39,032 bases of DNA from Bacteroidia bacterium (GCA_026391295.1 JAPLDS010000024.1:45784-84815); one strand, 5' to 3'; positions 1-9,348 are shown, counted from the stretch's first letter. Program-made: numbers and translations. Notes: generated by a model from the sequence alone, not told the origin.

Positions 1-549
1 GGCTGAGAGTTGTGCATAAGAATTTGGATGAGAACCCATGAAATTAATATTCATTGGATGGATAACCCCGCCAATCTTAGCAGTAACATCCTCAACTATT
101 CCTTTTTGTTGGTTGTCGATAATCCATTCGCTAAAATAGTGCAAGCGACTTTCATACCCGTTTAGAATTCCATACCTATATCTTATTCGTTCTAGTTGAG
201 CTAAATAATTAGCAAAGCTAGGGTTTGGTTTCTTTATGGTTAATGCAATCGCCAAGGAACTCTCGACGAATGTAGTACAATCAAATTCACGAAGATTAAC
301 GACTAACTGCTCCGAATTATTATGATCCAATGTTTTATCAACGTAGGGAGTTGTTCTAAAATCGAGTGCAATCTCTAATAGCAATGACCCAGTTGGAAGG
401 TTCCGATGGGTTAAAAACCGATTCAGTTTTTCTTGAAAAATAGATTGATCCTTTTCAGTGACAACAACTTTAGGGCTGGCCAGAAGTTCTGTTGTAAAAG
501 AGATCAGAAAAATAAAGCACAGAGATACCGTAAAGAGACGAATCTTCAT
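1..549 (-). CDS. DUF1460 (amidase-like) exported protein, C-terminus beyond window
   Basis: This is an open frame read on the minus strand from ATG at 549 to the window edge, about 183 codons with no stop. The start MKIRLFTVSLCFIFLISF is a signal peptide ending near LLA-S, so the product is probably exported to the periplasm or outer membrane. The mature part has TPYVDKTLD, then LVVNLREFDCTTFVESSLAIA. That Cys-centred block is what I recognise from the DUF1460 family (N-acetylmuramoyl-L-alanine amidase-like, NlpC/P60-related fold), in which the Cys is the presumed nucleophile. Its start lies 11 nt after the hisIE stop, so it is probably transcribed as the tail of the his operon, although no link to histidine is known. 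The C-terminal His-containing part lies outside the window. Family assignment is from memory of the motif; the exact substrate is unknown. Confidence 0.75.
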   Translation of the reverse strand, partial: MKIRLFTVSLCFIFLISFTTELLASPKVVVTEKDQSIFQEKLNRFLTHRNLPTGSLLLEIALDFRTTPYVDKTLDHNNSEQLVVNLREFDCTTFVESSLAIALTIKKPNPSFANYLAQLERIRYRYGILNGYESRLHYFSEWIIDNQQKGIVEDVTAKIGGVIHPMNINFMGSHPNSYAQLSA

Positions 550-560
550 AAACACAAAAA

Positions 561-1160
561 TTACTTATGTCTTTTCTTAAGTTCTCGGGCTAGATCTTCA
601 ATACGATAGCCCTTATGTGAAAGGAGGACAATTAAGTGATAAACTAGGTCAGAAGCTTCATATAGCAAGCGCTCATCGTTATTTGCCATTGCCTCGATAA
701 CTGTCTCAACGGCCTCTTCGCCAACCTTCTGGGCCATACGAGAAATACCATCTTCAAATAGAGAGGTTGTATAAGATCCCTTCGGCATATCAACTTTACG
801 TTTATCAATAAAATCTTGTAAGTGTTTTAAGAATAAGATATCTTCCCCTACATTATCTTCACCCCAGCAAGTTCCAGTGCCATTATGACAAGCTGGACCG
901 ACAGGATTAACTTTAATCAAAAGGGTATCTTGATCGCAATCGGCTTGAATTGAAACCACATTAAAGAAATTGCCTGACTCCTCCCCTTTGGTCCACAATC
1001 TATTCTTTGTGCGACTAAAGAAAGTAACAAGTTTGGAGGAAGCTGTCTTTTCATAAGCTTCTTCATTCATAAATCCGAGCATTAAAACTTTGCCGGTGGT
1101 GTTATCCTGAATAATTGCAGGAAGAAGATCTCCTGTTAATTTCTTAAAATTTAATTCCAT
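561..1160 (-). CDS. hisIE: Bifunctional phosphoribosyl-AMP cyclohydrolase / phosphoribosyl-ATP pyrophosphohydrolase
   Basis: This catalyses steps 2 and 3 of histidine biosynthesis in the cytoplasm: PR-ATP to PR-AMP (HisE) and ring opening of PR-AMP to ProFAR (HisI). Residues about 1-110 are the HisI domain, with LMLGFMNEEAYEKT, the metal-binding DCDQDTLL stretch, and PACHNGTGTCW. Residues about 115-199 are the all-helical HisE domain, with KVGEEAVETVIEA and a following ASDLVYHLIVLL. The length of 199 aa is normal for the fused enzyme. It is the last his gene in the operon, 80 nt after hisF, and is followed at once by the DUF1460 gene. Confidence 0.97.
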   Translation of the reverse strand: MELNFKKLTGDLLPAIIQDNTTGKVLMLGFMNEEAYEKTASSKLVTFFSRTKNRLWTKGEESGNFFNVVSIQADCDQDTLLIKVNPVGPACHNGTGTCWGEDNVGEDILFLKHLQDFIDKRKVDMPKGSYTTSLFEDGISRMAQKVGEEAVETVIEAMANNDERLLYEASDLVYHLIVLLSHKGYRIEDLARELKKRHK

Positions 1161-1240
1161 ATCGTGTTGTTGAGCTTTTATTATTATTTACAATTGAATC
1201 CTATAAGACTATAAAATTCAAAGCTTTAATCACAATTAAA

Positions 1241-1993
1241 TTATCTGATTACTATATCTTTTGTGCGAAGGTAATGCTTTAGATCAGGAATGGCAATTTC
1301 GCGAAAATGAAATATGCTAGCTGCCAGTCCAGCATCGGCCTTTCCAAGGGTAAACACATCCGCAAAATGTTCCATGCTACCAGCGCCACCAGAAGCGATT
1401 AGTGGTATTGTCAAGATTTCAGAAAGCTTCGCAAGCTCTTTGTTCGCAAAACCATTTTTAGTGCCATCGTGGTTCATCGAGGTGAAAAGTATCTCTCCTG
1501 CGCCCCGATCTTCTGCCTCTTTAGCCCAAGAATACAACTCTTTATCTGTAGGTATTCGGCCACCATTTACGGTAACTGTCCAATGGTTATTTGCCTCACG
1601 AGCATCGATAGCGACCACCACAAACTGGCTACCGAAGTTACGCACAAGATCATCTATTAGATTTGGATTTCGAACAGCTGAGGAGTTAATAGATATTTTA
1701 TCGGCCCCAGCAGCCAAAAGGGCTTCAGCATCTCTAATTTCACTTATTCCCCCACCAACAGTAAATGGGATATCTAAATTCTGAGCAATCCGTTTAACTA
1801 GTTCTACAAAAGTTTTTCGTCCCTCATGAGTGGCAGTAATATCGAGGAATACTAGTTCATCGGCTCCTTGCTCTGCGTAAAACTTACCAAGTTCAACTGG
1901 ATCCCCAACATTTACAATATTGACAAAATTAACCCCTTTAACAGTCTGTCCATCACGAATATCAAGACAAGGTATGATTCGTTTTGCTAGCAT
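1241..1993 (-). CDS. hisF: Imidazole glycerol phosphate synthase, cyclase subunit
   Basis: This is the TIM-barrel subunit that uses ammonia delivered by HisH to convert PRFAR into imidazole glycerol phosphate and AICAR. The N-terminus [23 protein letters not shown] is diagnostic, with catalytic Asp11 in CLDIRDG. The second-half Asp lies in [10 protein letters not shown] (about residue 130), and phosphate-binding glycines are in VGGGIS and IASGGAGS. The 250-aa length is standard. It follows hisA with a 1-nt gap, so translational coupling is likely. AICAR from this step feeds purine synthesis, which is relevant to purU lying in the same operon. Confidence 0.97.
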   Translation of the reverse strand: MLAKRIIPCLDIRDGQTVKGVNFVNIVNVGDPVELGKFYAEQGADELVFLDITATHEGRKTFVELVKRIAQNLDIPFTVGGGISEIRDAEALLAAGADKISINSSAVRNPNLIDDLVRNFGSQFVVVAIDAREANNHWTVTVNGGRIPTDKELYSWAKEAEDRGAGEILFTSMNHDGTKNGFANKELAKLSEILTIPLIASGGAGSMEHFADVFTLGKADAGLAASIFHFREIAIPDLKHYLRTKDIVIR

Positions 1994-1994
1994 A

Positions 1995-2720
1995 TTATCG
2001 TGTTATAAATTGGGTAATCTCAGACATCGTTATCCGACCTTCATAGATTGCCTTACCGGTTATCACAGCAGGAATACCTGCATCCTGCAATTCAAGAATG
2101 TCAGCCATCGAGCTAACGCCTCCACTTGCGATTAAATACGTACCCGGCACAGCAACCAAAATCTTAGTATATAAATCTGTGGCTGCGCCTTGTAACATCC
2201 CATCTCTGCTAATATCTGTACTAATTATCTTCGTAATACCTTGGCTATGCCAAGTATTGATAAATGAGAATATATCGGTACCTGTTTGCTCTTGCCAGCC
2301 AGCAACAGCTATCATCTCATCTTTTGCATCTGCTCCTAAAATAATTTTATCTGCACCATATTTTTGAATCCACTGAAGGAAAATATCTGGTGATTTCACA
2401 GCAATACTTCCGCCTGTAACCATTGAGGCACCAGAGTCAAAAGCAATTTTTAGATCTTCATCAGTTTTAAGTCCGCCCCCAAAATCGATAATCAAATTAG
2501 TGCAAGTGGCGATCTTATTCAATACTTTCTGATTAACAATATGATGTGCCTTTGCTCCATCAAGGTCTACCAGATGGAGTCTCTTCAAACCGGCATCTTC
2601 AAACATCTTTGCAACCTCTAAAGGATCTGAATTATAGATGGTCTTCTGATTATAATCACCTTGACTTAATCGGACACATTTACCGTCAATAATATCTATT
2701 GCAGGAATGATTTCAATCAT
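1995..2720 (-). CDS. hisA: ProFAR isomerase (1-(5-phosphoribosyl)-5-[(5-phosphoribosylamino)methylideneamino]imidazole-4-carboxamide isomerase)
   Basis: This TIM-barrel isomerase opens the ribose ring of ProFAR by an Amadori rearrangement to give PRFAR, the substrate of HisHF. The start [23 protein letters not shown] contains catalytic Asp8, and the paired catalytic Asp lies in TDISRDGML (about residue 170). Phosphate-binding motifs are IDFGGGLK and IASGGVSS. The length of 241 aa is typical. It lies 8 nt after hisH and 1 nt before hisF, giving the usual H-A-F order. Confidence 0.97.
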   Translation of the reverse strand: MIEIIPAIDIIDGKCVRLSQGDYNQKTIYNSDPLEVAKMFEDAGLKRLHLVDLDGAKAHHIVNQKVLNKIATCTNLIIDFGGGLKTDEDLKIAFDSGASMVTGGSIAVKSPDIFLQWIQKYGADKIILGADAKDEMIAVAGWQEQTGTDIFSFINTWHSQGITKIISTDISRDGMLQGAATDLYTKILVAVPGTYLIASGGVSSMADILELQDAGIPAVITGKAIYEGRITMSEITQFITR

Positions 2721-2728
2721 CGTGTAGT

Positions 2729-3334
2729 TTAAAACTTGAGATTAATAAAGTTAGACAAGAGCTTTGAGCCTGCCGATCCGCTTTTCTCAGGATGAAACTG
2801 AGTCGCATAAAAATTGTCGCGTTGCAAAGCAGCGCTAAAAGGGTTCAGATAAGTGCACGTTGCAGCAGTATCTGCGCCTGTTGTGGCATAATAAGAATGG
2901 ACAAAATAGAAATAATCGGCTTCACTAAGCCCCTCGAAGAGTGGATTTTTTAATTCGCTTAAACTATTCCACCCCATATGAGGTATTTTACAATGAGACA
3001 AGTCACCAGCTTGTGGAACAAACTTCTTAACCTTTTCAGGAAATATACCCAAACAAGTGGTATCACCCTCCTCAGAGTGACTGCACATCAATTGAAGTCC
3101 TAGACACACCCCAAGTACTGGCTGTTTCAAATCACAGATCAATGTATCTAACTTATGTTGTTTTAAGAATTGCATTGTAGTTGCAGCCTCGCCAACCCCA
3201 GGAAAGATGACACGATCGGCATTCCTAATCTCGTCTTTGTCATCTGTTATTGTAGCAGATATACCAATGCGCTGTAGTGCAAAGTCGACCGACCGAATAT
3301 TTCCAGCATTGTATTTTATAACGACAATATTCAT
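2729..3334 (-). CDS. hisH: Imidazole glycerol phosphate synthase, glutaminase subunit
   Basis: This class I glutamine amidotransferase hydrolyses glutamine and channels ammonia to HisF. The catalytic triad is visible: nucleophile Cys77 in GVCLGLQLM, and His181 with Glu183 in QFHPEKSG. The oxyanion segment PGVGEA near residue 46 is also present. The length of 201 aa is normal. It begins 23 nt after the stop of the TlpA-like gene, so the his operon resumes after a two-gene insertion (purU and the thioredoxin-like gene). Confidence 0.97.
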   Translation of the reverse strand: MNIVVIKYNAGNIRSVDFALQRIGISATITDDKDEIRNADRVIFPGVGEAATTMQFLKQHKLDTLICDLKQPVLGVCLGLQLMCSHSEEGDTTCLGIFPEKVKKFVPQAGDLSHCKIPHMGWNSLSELKNPLFEGLSEADYFYFVHSYYATTGADTAATCTYLNPFSAALQRDNFYATQFHPEKSGSAGSKLLSNFINLKF

Positions 3335-3357
3335 TAATATTTAATCTCTAAATGAAT

Positions 3358-3924
3358 TTATTCTTTTAATAACAATCCGATCACACGCACCATTTCCCTA
3401 AATTCATTCTCTTTAAATAAGCGGGTCATAAAAACGATCTTACCCTTTTTATCTATAATAATATTGCGTGTTACACCAGCTTTCTTATCGGCAAATAAGC
3501 CAAAGACATCTGCATTTTGGTCCACAGCTAACGGATAGGAGATATCAAGATCTTTTTGATATTGCTTAACCTTTTCCAACGGCTCATCGCGGTCAACACC
3601 AAACAATAAGAACTTCGAATTACGCTTATAAAGATCCCAGATATCCTTTTGTATAAATGGAATCTCCTTGCGGCAAACGCCACACCAACTAGCGGTAAAT
3701 TGAAGCATTACCACTTTACCCTTCCACGATTTAGATGACACCTTTTTCCCATTTACCAATTGAAGGGTAAAATCGGGTAAAACATCTCCAATTTTAGCTT
3801 TAAACTCATACTGATCAGGAATCTCTTGCTTCGGAATATGGTTATATTTTTGAGCAAAAGAAGTTGTAAAAAGCAACGTTCCAATCAAAGTAATTATCCA
3901 AGAAATCCTATTAAAAGTTCTCAT
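3358..3924 (-). CDS. TlpA/ResA-like membrane-anchored or exported thioredoxin-fold protein
   Basis: I place the start at the ATG at 3924, giving 188 aa. A longer frame begins with GTG at 4002 but would overlap purU by 71 nt and would put 26 unlikely residues ahead of a clear signal sequence. MRTFNRISWIITLIGTLLFTTSFAQ is a signal peptide or lipobox-free anchor. The mature domain is AhpC-TSA/Redoxin: GDVLPDFTLQLVNGK, then VVMLQFTASWCGVC with redox cysteines Cys81 and Cys84. The cis-Pro region is near GVTRNIIIDKKG. The GV dipeptide between the cysteines differs from the CGPC of thioredoxin and fits periplasmic TlpA-type oxidoreductases. It starts 7 nt after the purU stop. A thiol-disulfide role is expected from the family; its partner is unknown. 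Confidence 0.85.
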   Translation of the reverse strand: MRTFNRISWIITLIGTLLFTTSFAQKYNHIPKQEIPDQYEFKAKIGDVLPDFTLQLVNGKKVSSKSWKGKVVMLQFTASWCGVCRKEIPFIQKDIWDLYKRNSKFLLFGVDRDEPLEKVKQYQKDLDISYPLAVDQNADVFGLFADKKAGVTRNIIIDKKGKIVFMTRLFKENEFREMVRVIGLLLKE

Positions 3925-3931
3925 GATGTAT

Positions 3932-4816
3932 TTAATTAAATACCACAGTTCTATTATTATAGACAAGTATTTTACGCTGAAGATGTTTATAAACGGCCTC
4001 ACTCAACACGATTTTTTCTAGATCACGCCCCTTTCTTACCAAACTATCAACTGTATCGATATGGGAAATTCGTACCACATCCTGCACAATAATTGGTCCA
4101 GCGTCAAGATCTGCAGTGACGTAATGACTCGTAGCACCAATAATTTTCACCCCTCTCGCATGAGCAGCATGATAAGGTTTTGCACCTGCAAAAGCTGGCA
4201 AAAAGGAGTGATGAATATTGATAATTCGATTTGGATAATAAGAAATAAATTGATCAGATAGCACTTGCATATAACGAGCAAGAACAACAAAATCGATATC
4301 GTATTTTTTCAATAATTGCAATTCGGCCTGTTCCTGTTCAGCTTTATTCTCCTTGTTTTTCTCAATAAAATGAAAATCAATACCAAATCGCTGAGCAACT
4401 GGCCTTAAACTTTCATGATTACTAATTATCACAGGAATTTCAGTCTCCCAATCACCCGCAATATATCGCGAAAGAATATCAAATAGACAATGAGATAAAC
4501 TTGAGACAAAGAGCGCCATACGCGGTTTTTTATCTGAAAAATGAAGCGAGAATTTAATCTCAAATTTGCGCGCAATAAGTGTCTCAAAATAATCAGAGAT
4601 CTTATCGCGTGGAATAGCAAATTTATCTAGTTCCCACTCCACCCGCATATAAAAAAGACCCTCTTCATGGTCTACATGCTGATCTAAATAAATTATATTT
4701 CCACGGTTCTCATTTAAGAATTCAGTGACCGCAGCTAATATACCTTGCTTATCCATGCAATGAATAAGAAAAATGGCGGTATTCCTTGGTACTGTATCTT
4801 TACGTATCGATTGCAT
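3932..4816 (-). CDS. purU: Formyltetrahydrofolate deformylase
   Basis: This hydrolyses 10-formyl-THF to formate and THF in the cytoplasm, balancing one-carbon pools. Residues about 10-90 form an ACT domain (FLIHCMDKQGILAAVTEFL). Residues about 100-290 are the formyltransferase-type catalytic domain, with NIHHSFLPAFAGAKPYHAAHARGVK, then GATSHYV and LDAGPIIVQD. These contain the Asn, His and Asp of the catalytic triad. The length of 294 aa is typical. It sits between hisB and the TlpA-like gene inside the his operon. Histidine synthesis releases AICAR, which needs 10-formyl-THF to re-enter purines, so co-expression is plausible; that link is my inference. Confidence 0.95.
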   Translation of the reverse strand: MQSIRKDTVPRNTAIFLIHCMDKQGILAAVTEFLNENRGNIIYLDQHVDHEEGLFYMRVEWELDKFAIPRDKISDYFETLIARKFEIKFSLHFSDKKPRMALFVSSLSHCLFDILSRYIAGDWETEIPVIISNHESLRPVAQRFGIDFHFIEKNKENKAEQEQAELQLLKKYDIDFVVLARYMQVLSDQFISYYPNRIINIHHSFLPAFAGAKPYHAAHARGVKIIGATSHYVTADLDAGPIIVQDVVRISHIDTVDSLVRKGRDLEKIVLSEAVYKHLQRKILVYNNRTVVFN

Positions 4817-4843
4817 AGTTGTTAAATATTTTTCTATTAAATT

Positions 4844-5968
4844 CTAAAGAACACCCTTTGTACTTGGTAATGATTGTACAAAAGGATCTTTTCGAATCGC
4901 CATTTTAAGAGCCCTTGCAAAGGCTTTAAATATTGATTCAATCTTGTGATGCTCATTCGAACCTTCAGCTTTGATATTTAAGTTCGAGAGTGAAGCATCG
5001 GAAAGTGATTTAAAGAAGTGAAAAAACATCTCTGTTGGCATATCTCCCACTTTTTCGCGATTAAATTCTGCACTCCACACAATCCATGGTCTTCCGCCAA
5101 AGTCAAGTGCCACCTGAGACAGACAATCATCCATTGGAAGGCAATAGCCATATCGTTCAATACCCCGTTTATCACCAAGCGCTTTACGAATAGCCTCACC
5201 TAAAGCGATTCCAGTATCTTCAATCGTATGGTGCTCATCAACGGCCAAATCACCTTTCACTGTAATTGTTAAATCACAGCCAGAATGGCGACCTATTTGA
5301 TCGAGCATATGATCAAAAAAAGCTAAGCCAGTATCCACTGTGCATTTCCCCGTACCATCTAAATTAAGCTCAACAAAAATATCAGTCTCAGCAGTCTTAC
5401 GGGTGATTGTTGCCGAGCGCTCCCCAATAGCTAAGAAATTACATATCGCATCCCATTGATCTGTTATTAAGACACAAGAATCTTGTAATCCATCTGCACT
5501 AATTTTTTCTGATTGATCAGCGGGTGCAAAAAAGATCCCTTTAGAACCTAGATTTTTAGCCAATTTAATATCTGTCAATCGATCACCGATTACGAATGAG
5601 CCAGCTAAATCATAAGAATCAGTAAAGTACTCAGTCAGCATACCGATACCAGGTTTTCGATTATTCGAATTGGCTTCTGGCAAGGAAGGATCGATGTGTA
5701 TATTTGAAAAAACAATGCCTTCATTTTCAAATGCTTTAACCATCATTTGCTGCGCAGGCCAAAAAGTATCTTCAGGAAAAGATAAAGTGCCAAGACCATC
5801 TTGATTTGTAACAATGACCAATTCGAAGCCTAGATTTTTTTGAATATTATATAGATTTCGGAAAACACCTGGTATAAACTCAAGTTTATCCAACGCATCA
5901 ACCTGCATATCACTTTTGGGCTCCACAATTAACGTCCCATCTCTATCAATAAAAAGAATTTTTTTCAT
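4844..5968 (-). CDS. hisB: Bifunctional histidinol-phosphatase / imidazoleglycerol-phosphate dehydratase
   Basis: The N-terminal half (residues about 1-165) is a HAD phosphatase with nucleophile motif FIDRDGTLI (Asp8 and Asp10), VTNQDGLG, and the distal [13 protein letters not shown]. The C-terminal half (about 180-374) is IGP dehydratase, with [31 protein letters not shown], and [13 protein letters not shown]. Together these catalyse two non-adjacent steps, IGP to imidazole-acetol phosphate and histidinol-P to histidinol. Where the E. coli phosphatase has a Cys/His zinc loop just before RKP, this protein reads [16 protein letters not shown] with no cysteine, so the zinc site appears absent. 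It lies 27 nt upstream of purU. A possible internal promoter precedes it. Confidence 0.96.
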   Translation of the reverse strand: MKKILFIDRDGTLIVEPKSDMQVDALDKLEFIPGVFRNLYNIQKNLGFELVIVTNQDGLGTLSFPEDTFWPAQQMMVKAFENEGIVFSNIHIDPSLPEANSNNRKPGIGMLTEYFTDSYDLAGSFVIGDRLTDIKLAKNLGSKGIFFAPADQSEKISADGLQDSCVLITDQWDAICNFLAIGERSATITRKTAETDIFVELNLDGTGKCTVDTGLAFFDHMLDQIGRHSGCDLTITVKGDLAVDEHHTIEDTGIALGEAIRKALGDKRGIERYGYCLPMDDCLSQVALDFGGRPWIVWSAEFNREKVGDMPTEMFFHFFKSLSDASLSNLNIKAEGSNEHHKIESIFKAFARALKMAIRKDPFVQSLPSTKGVL

Positions 5969-6021
5969 ACTACCTATTTAATTAAGCCTACACCATCTTA
6001 GTGCTTATAAGGTCCTTATAC

Positions 6022-6053
6022 TAAAGTTAAGGAATTGAATTCAGATAAACAAT
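6022..6053 (-). promoter_or_regulatory. Possible internal promoter ahead of hisB
   Basis: Read on the minus strand, ATTG (6053-6050) is followed after 20 nt by TAACTTTA (6029-6022). This is one base from the Bacteroidota -7 element TAnnTTTG, with a -33 element close to TTTG at normal spacing. It lies in the 136-nt hisC-hisB gap, the widest gap between consecutive his genes. A promoter here could give hisB-purU-tlpA-hisHAFIE expression independent of the leader attenuator. The match is imperfect and the region is AT-rich. Confidence 0.3.
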
Positions 6054-6104
6054 GTGTTAATCTATTAAATTCTACTTTAATCGATTACATGAAAATAGTT
6101 ACAC

Positions 6105-7142
6105 TTATACCAATTGATCTAATGCTTCCAATAAAGTAGCATTCTCTTCAGGTGATCCTATGCTAATGCGCAAACATCCTTCGCAAAGCGATATAGAAGA
6201 ACGATCTCTCACAATTATCTGCTGATCAACAAGATATTGATAAATACCTCTAGGATCATGTGTTTTAACAAGTAAAAAATTCGCATCAGACGGATACACC
6301 TTCACCACAAAGGGATACGATTTAAGGGTAACCTCCATCTTATTTCTTTCCTTGAGGATTAAAGTAACCCATTCTGCTTTACTTGACTCATCAGAAAGTA
6401 ATTCAAGAGCTTTATGCTGAGTTAAAATATTGATGTTGTATGGGTATTTAATCCGACTTAAAACGTCGATTATCTCCACAGCTGCAAAAGCCATACCAAG
6501 ACGTAAACCTGCCATACCCCAAGCCTTAGAAAACGTTTGAAGAATAACCAGGTTGGGATATTTATCGAGCGCTGGAAGCAAACTTTTTTCTGGACAAAAA
6601 TCGATATAAGCCTCATCCAAAACAACTATTCCCTTAAACTCTTCAATAATTTGCAATACTCCAGAGCTCTCTAATGCATTCCCTGTAGGATTATTTGGAG
6701 AGCAGAGGAAAATCAGTTTAGTCTTCGGTGTAACCGCCTTTAAAACGGCTTGGGCATCTAACTCAAAATCAGCATTCAAAGAGACCTGCGCCACGGCAAT
6801 ATTATTGGTATCGGCCGCTACCCGATACATACCATATGTTGGATTAATAGAGACTACCTGATCGAGACCAGGTTCACAGAATGCACGAAAAAGCAAATCG
6901 ATAGGTTCGTCACTTCCATTACCCAGAAAAATATTTTCCGCTGGAATATTTTTAAGCTCACTAATCCTTGTTTTAAGTACTCGTTGATAAGGATCAGGAT
7001 AACGGTTCCAAGGAGAATTGAATGGGTTTTCGTTGGCATCAAGAAACACCGCAGCCTCACCAGAGAATTCATCTCTAGCGCTAGAATATGGTTTTAAGTT
7101 GCGAATATTTTCTCGCAGTAATTTGGTAAGATCTAAACTCAT
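6105..7142 (-). CDS. hisC: Histidinol-phosphate aminotransferase
   Basis: This PLP-dependent fold-type I (class II) aminotransferase converts imidazole-acetol phosphate and glutamate into histidinol phosphate. Visible motifs are LDANENPFNSP near residue 34, FLGNGSDEPIDLLFRAF (PLP phosphate site), SPNNPTGN (about 148), LDEAYIDF (about 175), and the PLP lysine Lys206 in TFSKAWGMAGLRLG. The length of 345 aa is typical. It starts 36 nt after the hisD stop. The 136-nt gap to hisB is the only sizeable break in this part of the operon. Confidence 0.97.
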   Translation of the reverse strand: MSLDLTKLLRENIRNLKPYSSARDEFSGEAAVFLDANENPFNSPWNRYPDPYQRVLKTRISELKNIPAENIFLGNGSDEPIDLLFRAFCEPGLDQVVSINPTYGMYRVAADTNNIAVAQVSLNADFELDAQAVLKAVTPKTKLIFLCSPNNPTGNALESSGVLQIIEEFKGIVVLDEAYIDFCPEKSLLPALDKYPNLVILQTFSKAWGMAGLRLGMAFAAVEIIDVLSRIKYPYNINILTQHKALELLSDESSKAEWVTLILKERNKMEVTLKSYPFVVKVYPSDANFLLVKTHDPRGIYQYLVDQQIIVRDRSSISLCEGCLRISIGSPEENATLLEALDQLV

Positions 7143-7178
7143 AGTTCGATGTTTCGATGACAGAAGAAACTATTTACT

Positions 7179-8465
7179 TTATTTTTTAATAGATTTAATA
7201 CGCAACGTAACTGCATTTTTATGTGCAAACAGATGTTCAGCCTGGGCCATCTCTTCAATAACTGGTCCGAGGTTTAGAATCCCTTCTTTTGTGATCTCTT
7301 GAAAAGTAATTTTCTTTGAGAAGCTATCTAAACCAATACCGCTCATCGATTTAGCCCATCCGTTAGTTGGCAAAATATGGTTTGTACCAGAGGCATAATC
7401 ACCAGCACTCTCTGGGGTATAATTTCCGATAAACACAGAGCCTGCATTCGTTATTCGTTCTGCAAGAACTCCAGCATCCTTAGTCGAAATAATCAAATGC
7501 TCTGGGGCATAATAGTTTATAAATCCAAGCATCTCTTCTGTGTCATTGACAAGAATAGCACGACTATTATCCAGAGCTTTAGAGGCAATATCGGCTCTCG
7601 GAAGAGCTTTTAGTTGCTTGCCCATAACTTTGACAACCTCTTTGATTAACTGTTCATTGGTTGTAATCAATATAACTTGACTATCAGGGCCATGTTCGGC
7701 TTGAGACAATAAATCAGCAGCGATAAATTCTGGATTTGCAGTTTCATCAGCCATAACAGCGACCTCAGAAGGTCCTGCAGGCATATCAATTGCGCAATCG
7801 GACATAGCCACAAATTGCTTTGCAGCAGTGACCCATGAATTCCCAGGGCCAAAAATCTTATCAACCTTCGGAATCGTTTCGGTACCGTAAGCCATCGCAC
7901 CAACGGCTTGCATGCCTCCAATTTTATAGATCTCAGTGATGTGACAAACTGATGCGGCAAAAAGTATAGCTGGATGTATTTTCCCCGAACGATCAGGAGG
8001 CGAACAAAGCACAACATTGTTACAACCTGCAATCATAGCAGGAATACCCAACATTAAGACTGTTGAAAACAGCGGGGCTGATCCACCAGGAATATACAGT
8101 CCAACCCGATCGATTGGCACTGATTTCTGCCAGCATTTTACCCCTGGCATAGTCTCAACCACATGACGAGAGAGTTTCTGTGCCATGTGAAAGGTGTCCA
8201 CATTTTGAGCTGCCAACTGAATAGCACTCTTTAATCCAGGAGAAAGAGTGTCGATAGCTTCCTGGATCTCGTCTTCAGAAACCTTAAAATTAGCGACATC
8301 AACATGGTCAAATTGAAGGGTAAACTTTCGTACTGCTTTATCACCATCCTCGCGGATTTTCAACATTACTTTGCGTACCGTTTCAATTTTATCTAAAAAA
8401 TCTGCCGTAGGCCTTTCAGTTATAGCTGGCCACGACTTAAAAAGGGGAAATCGGTAGATCTGCAT
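7179..8465 (-). CDS. hisD: Histidinol dehydrogenase
   Basis: This catalyses the last two steps, NAD-dependent oxidation of histidinol to histidinal to histidine, using a zinc ion. The sequence shows the family core YIPGGSAPLFSTVLMLGIPA, KIFGPGNSWVTAAKQ, and DMPAGPSEVAVMAD. The catalytic block is LLSQAEHGPDSQ (zinc His and Gln) and a later APEHL and SGTNHILPT, with the general-base Glu and His residues. The length of 428 aa is standard. It follows hisG by 11 nt and is the second gene of the operon. Confidence 0.97.
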   Translation of the reverse strand: MQIYRFPLFKSWPAITERPTADFLDKIETVRKVMLKIREDGDKAVRKFTLQFDHVDVANFKVSEDEIQEAIDTLSPGLKSAIQLAAQNVDTFHMAQKLSRHVVETMPGVKCWQKSVPIDRVGLYIPGGSAPLFSTVLMLGIPAMIAGCNNVVLCSPPDRSGKIHPAILFAASVCHITEIYKIGGMQAVGAMAYGTETIPKVDKIFGPGNSWVTAAKQFVAMSDCAIDMPAGPSEVAVMADETANPEFIAADLLSQAEHGPDSQVILITTNEQLIKEVVKVMGKQLKALPRADIASKALDNSRAILVNDTEEMLGFINYYAPEHLIISTKDAGVLAERITNAGSVFIGNYTPESAGDYASGTNHILPTNGWAKSMSGIGLDSFSKKITFQEITKEGILNLGPVIEEMAQAEHLFAHKNAVTLRIKSIKK

Positions 8466-8476
8466 AGTGCTAAAAT

Positions 8477-9337
8477 TTACAAAATCATTTTTTCGATAGG
8501 CAAAACTAAAATTCCTTCAGCGCCACTTCTTTTCAAGTTGCCAATTACAACCCAAAACTCACTCTCATTGATCACAGAATGTAAAGAGCTCCAGCCGCTT
8601 CGTGCCAAAGGCATAATCGTAGGAGAGGTCATCCCAGGAAGAACTTTAATAATTTGTTCCAATTTATCATTCGGGGCATTTAGCATAATATATTTCTTGC
8701 CTCTCCCCTTTTCAACAGATTCGATGCGGAAAATTAACTCATCGAGAATGGCTTGTTTTTCTCTAGAAAGATTAGGAGATGCTACTAATACAGCCTCAGA
8801 CTCCATCACGGTATAAACCTCTTTTAATCGATTACTTACCAACGTACTTCCTGAGCTTACGATATCAAATATCGCATCAGCAAGACCAATCCCTGGAGCT
8901 ATCTCTACAGATCCAGCAATAAAATGGATGTTTGCGGTGATCTTATTCTCTTCAAGAAAAGTTTTTAATATCCGGGGATAAGAAGTGGCAATTTTCTTTC
9001 CAGAAAACCACTCTAATCCCTGATAATCAACATCTTTTGGAATCGCCAAAGAGAGCCTGCATTTACTAAATCCTAAATGCTTCACCGTCTCCACCAACTG
9101 ACCTTGCTCCATCACCTCATTTTTTCCGACTATGCCGATATCGGCCACTCCATCTGACACACATTGAGGAATATCATCATCACGCAAGAATAGTGCTTCC
9201 AGCGGAAAATTCTTAGCAGCAGAGATTAATCTACGGCTACTAGAAATCAACTTGATCCCTGTTTCTGACAACAGCGACATTGAATCTTCGTTCAATCGAC
9301 CTTTAGTCTGTATTGCAACTCTTAATATTGAATCCAT
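8477..9337 (-). CDS. hisG: ATP phosphoribosyltransferase (long form)
   Basis: This is the committed step: ATP and PRPP give PR-ATP. Residues about 1-210 are the two periplasmic-binding-like catalytic lobes (RVAIQTKGRLNEDSMSLL; VADIGIVGKNEV; then DAIFDIVSSGSTLVSNRL, the PRPP-binding loop). Residues about 210-286 form the regulatory ferredoxin-like C-terminal domain (KYIMLNAPNDKLEQIIKVLPGMTSPTIMPL). That domain marks the long, self-contained form that does not need HisZ and is feedback-inhibited by histidine in known homologues. It is the first structural gene behind the his leader attenuator. Confidence 0.97.
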   Translation of the reverse strand: MDSILRVAIQTKGRLNEDSMSLLSETGIKLISSSRRLISAAKNFPLEALFLRDDDIPQCVSDGVADIGIVGKNEVMEQGQLVETVKHLGFSKCRLSLAIPKDVDYQGLEWFSGKKIATSYPRILKTFLEENKITANIHFIAGSVEIAPGIGLADAIFDIVSSGSTLVSNRLKEVYTVMESEAVLVASPNLSREKQAILDELIFRIESVEKGRGKKYIMLNAPNDKLEQIIKVLPGMTSPTIMPLARSGWSSLHSVINESEFWVVIGNLKRSGAEGILVLPIEKMIL

Positions 9338-9348
9338 GGTAATAAATT

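Noticed and set aside
3925-4002. Longer start (GTG at 4002) for the TlpA-like gene
   Set aside because: It would overlap purU and place extra residues before a clear signal peptide that begins at the ATG at 3924.
6003-6030. ATAAGG/CCTTAT palindrome in the hisC-hisB gap as a terminator
   Set aside because: The loop is one base, no T run follows on the transcribed strand, and the site overlaps a possible promoter.
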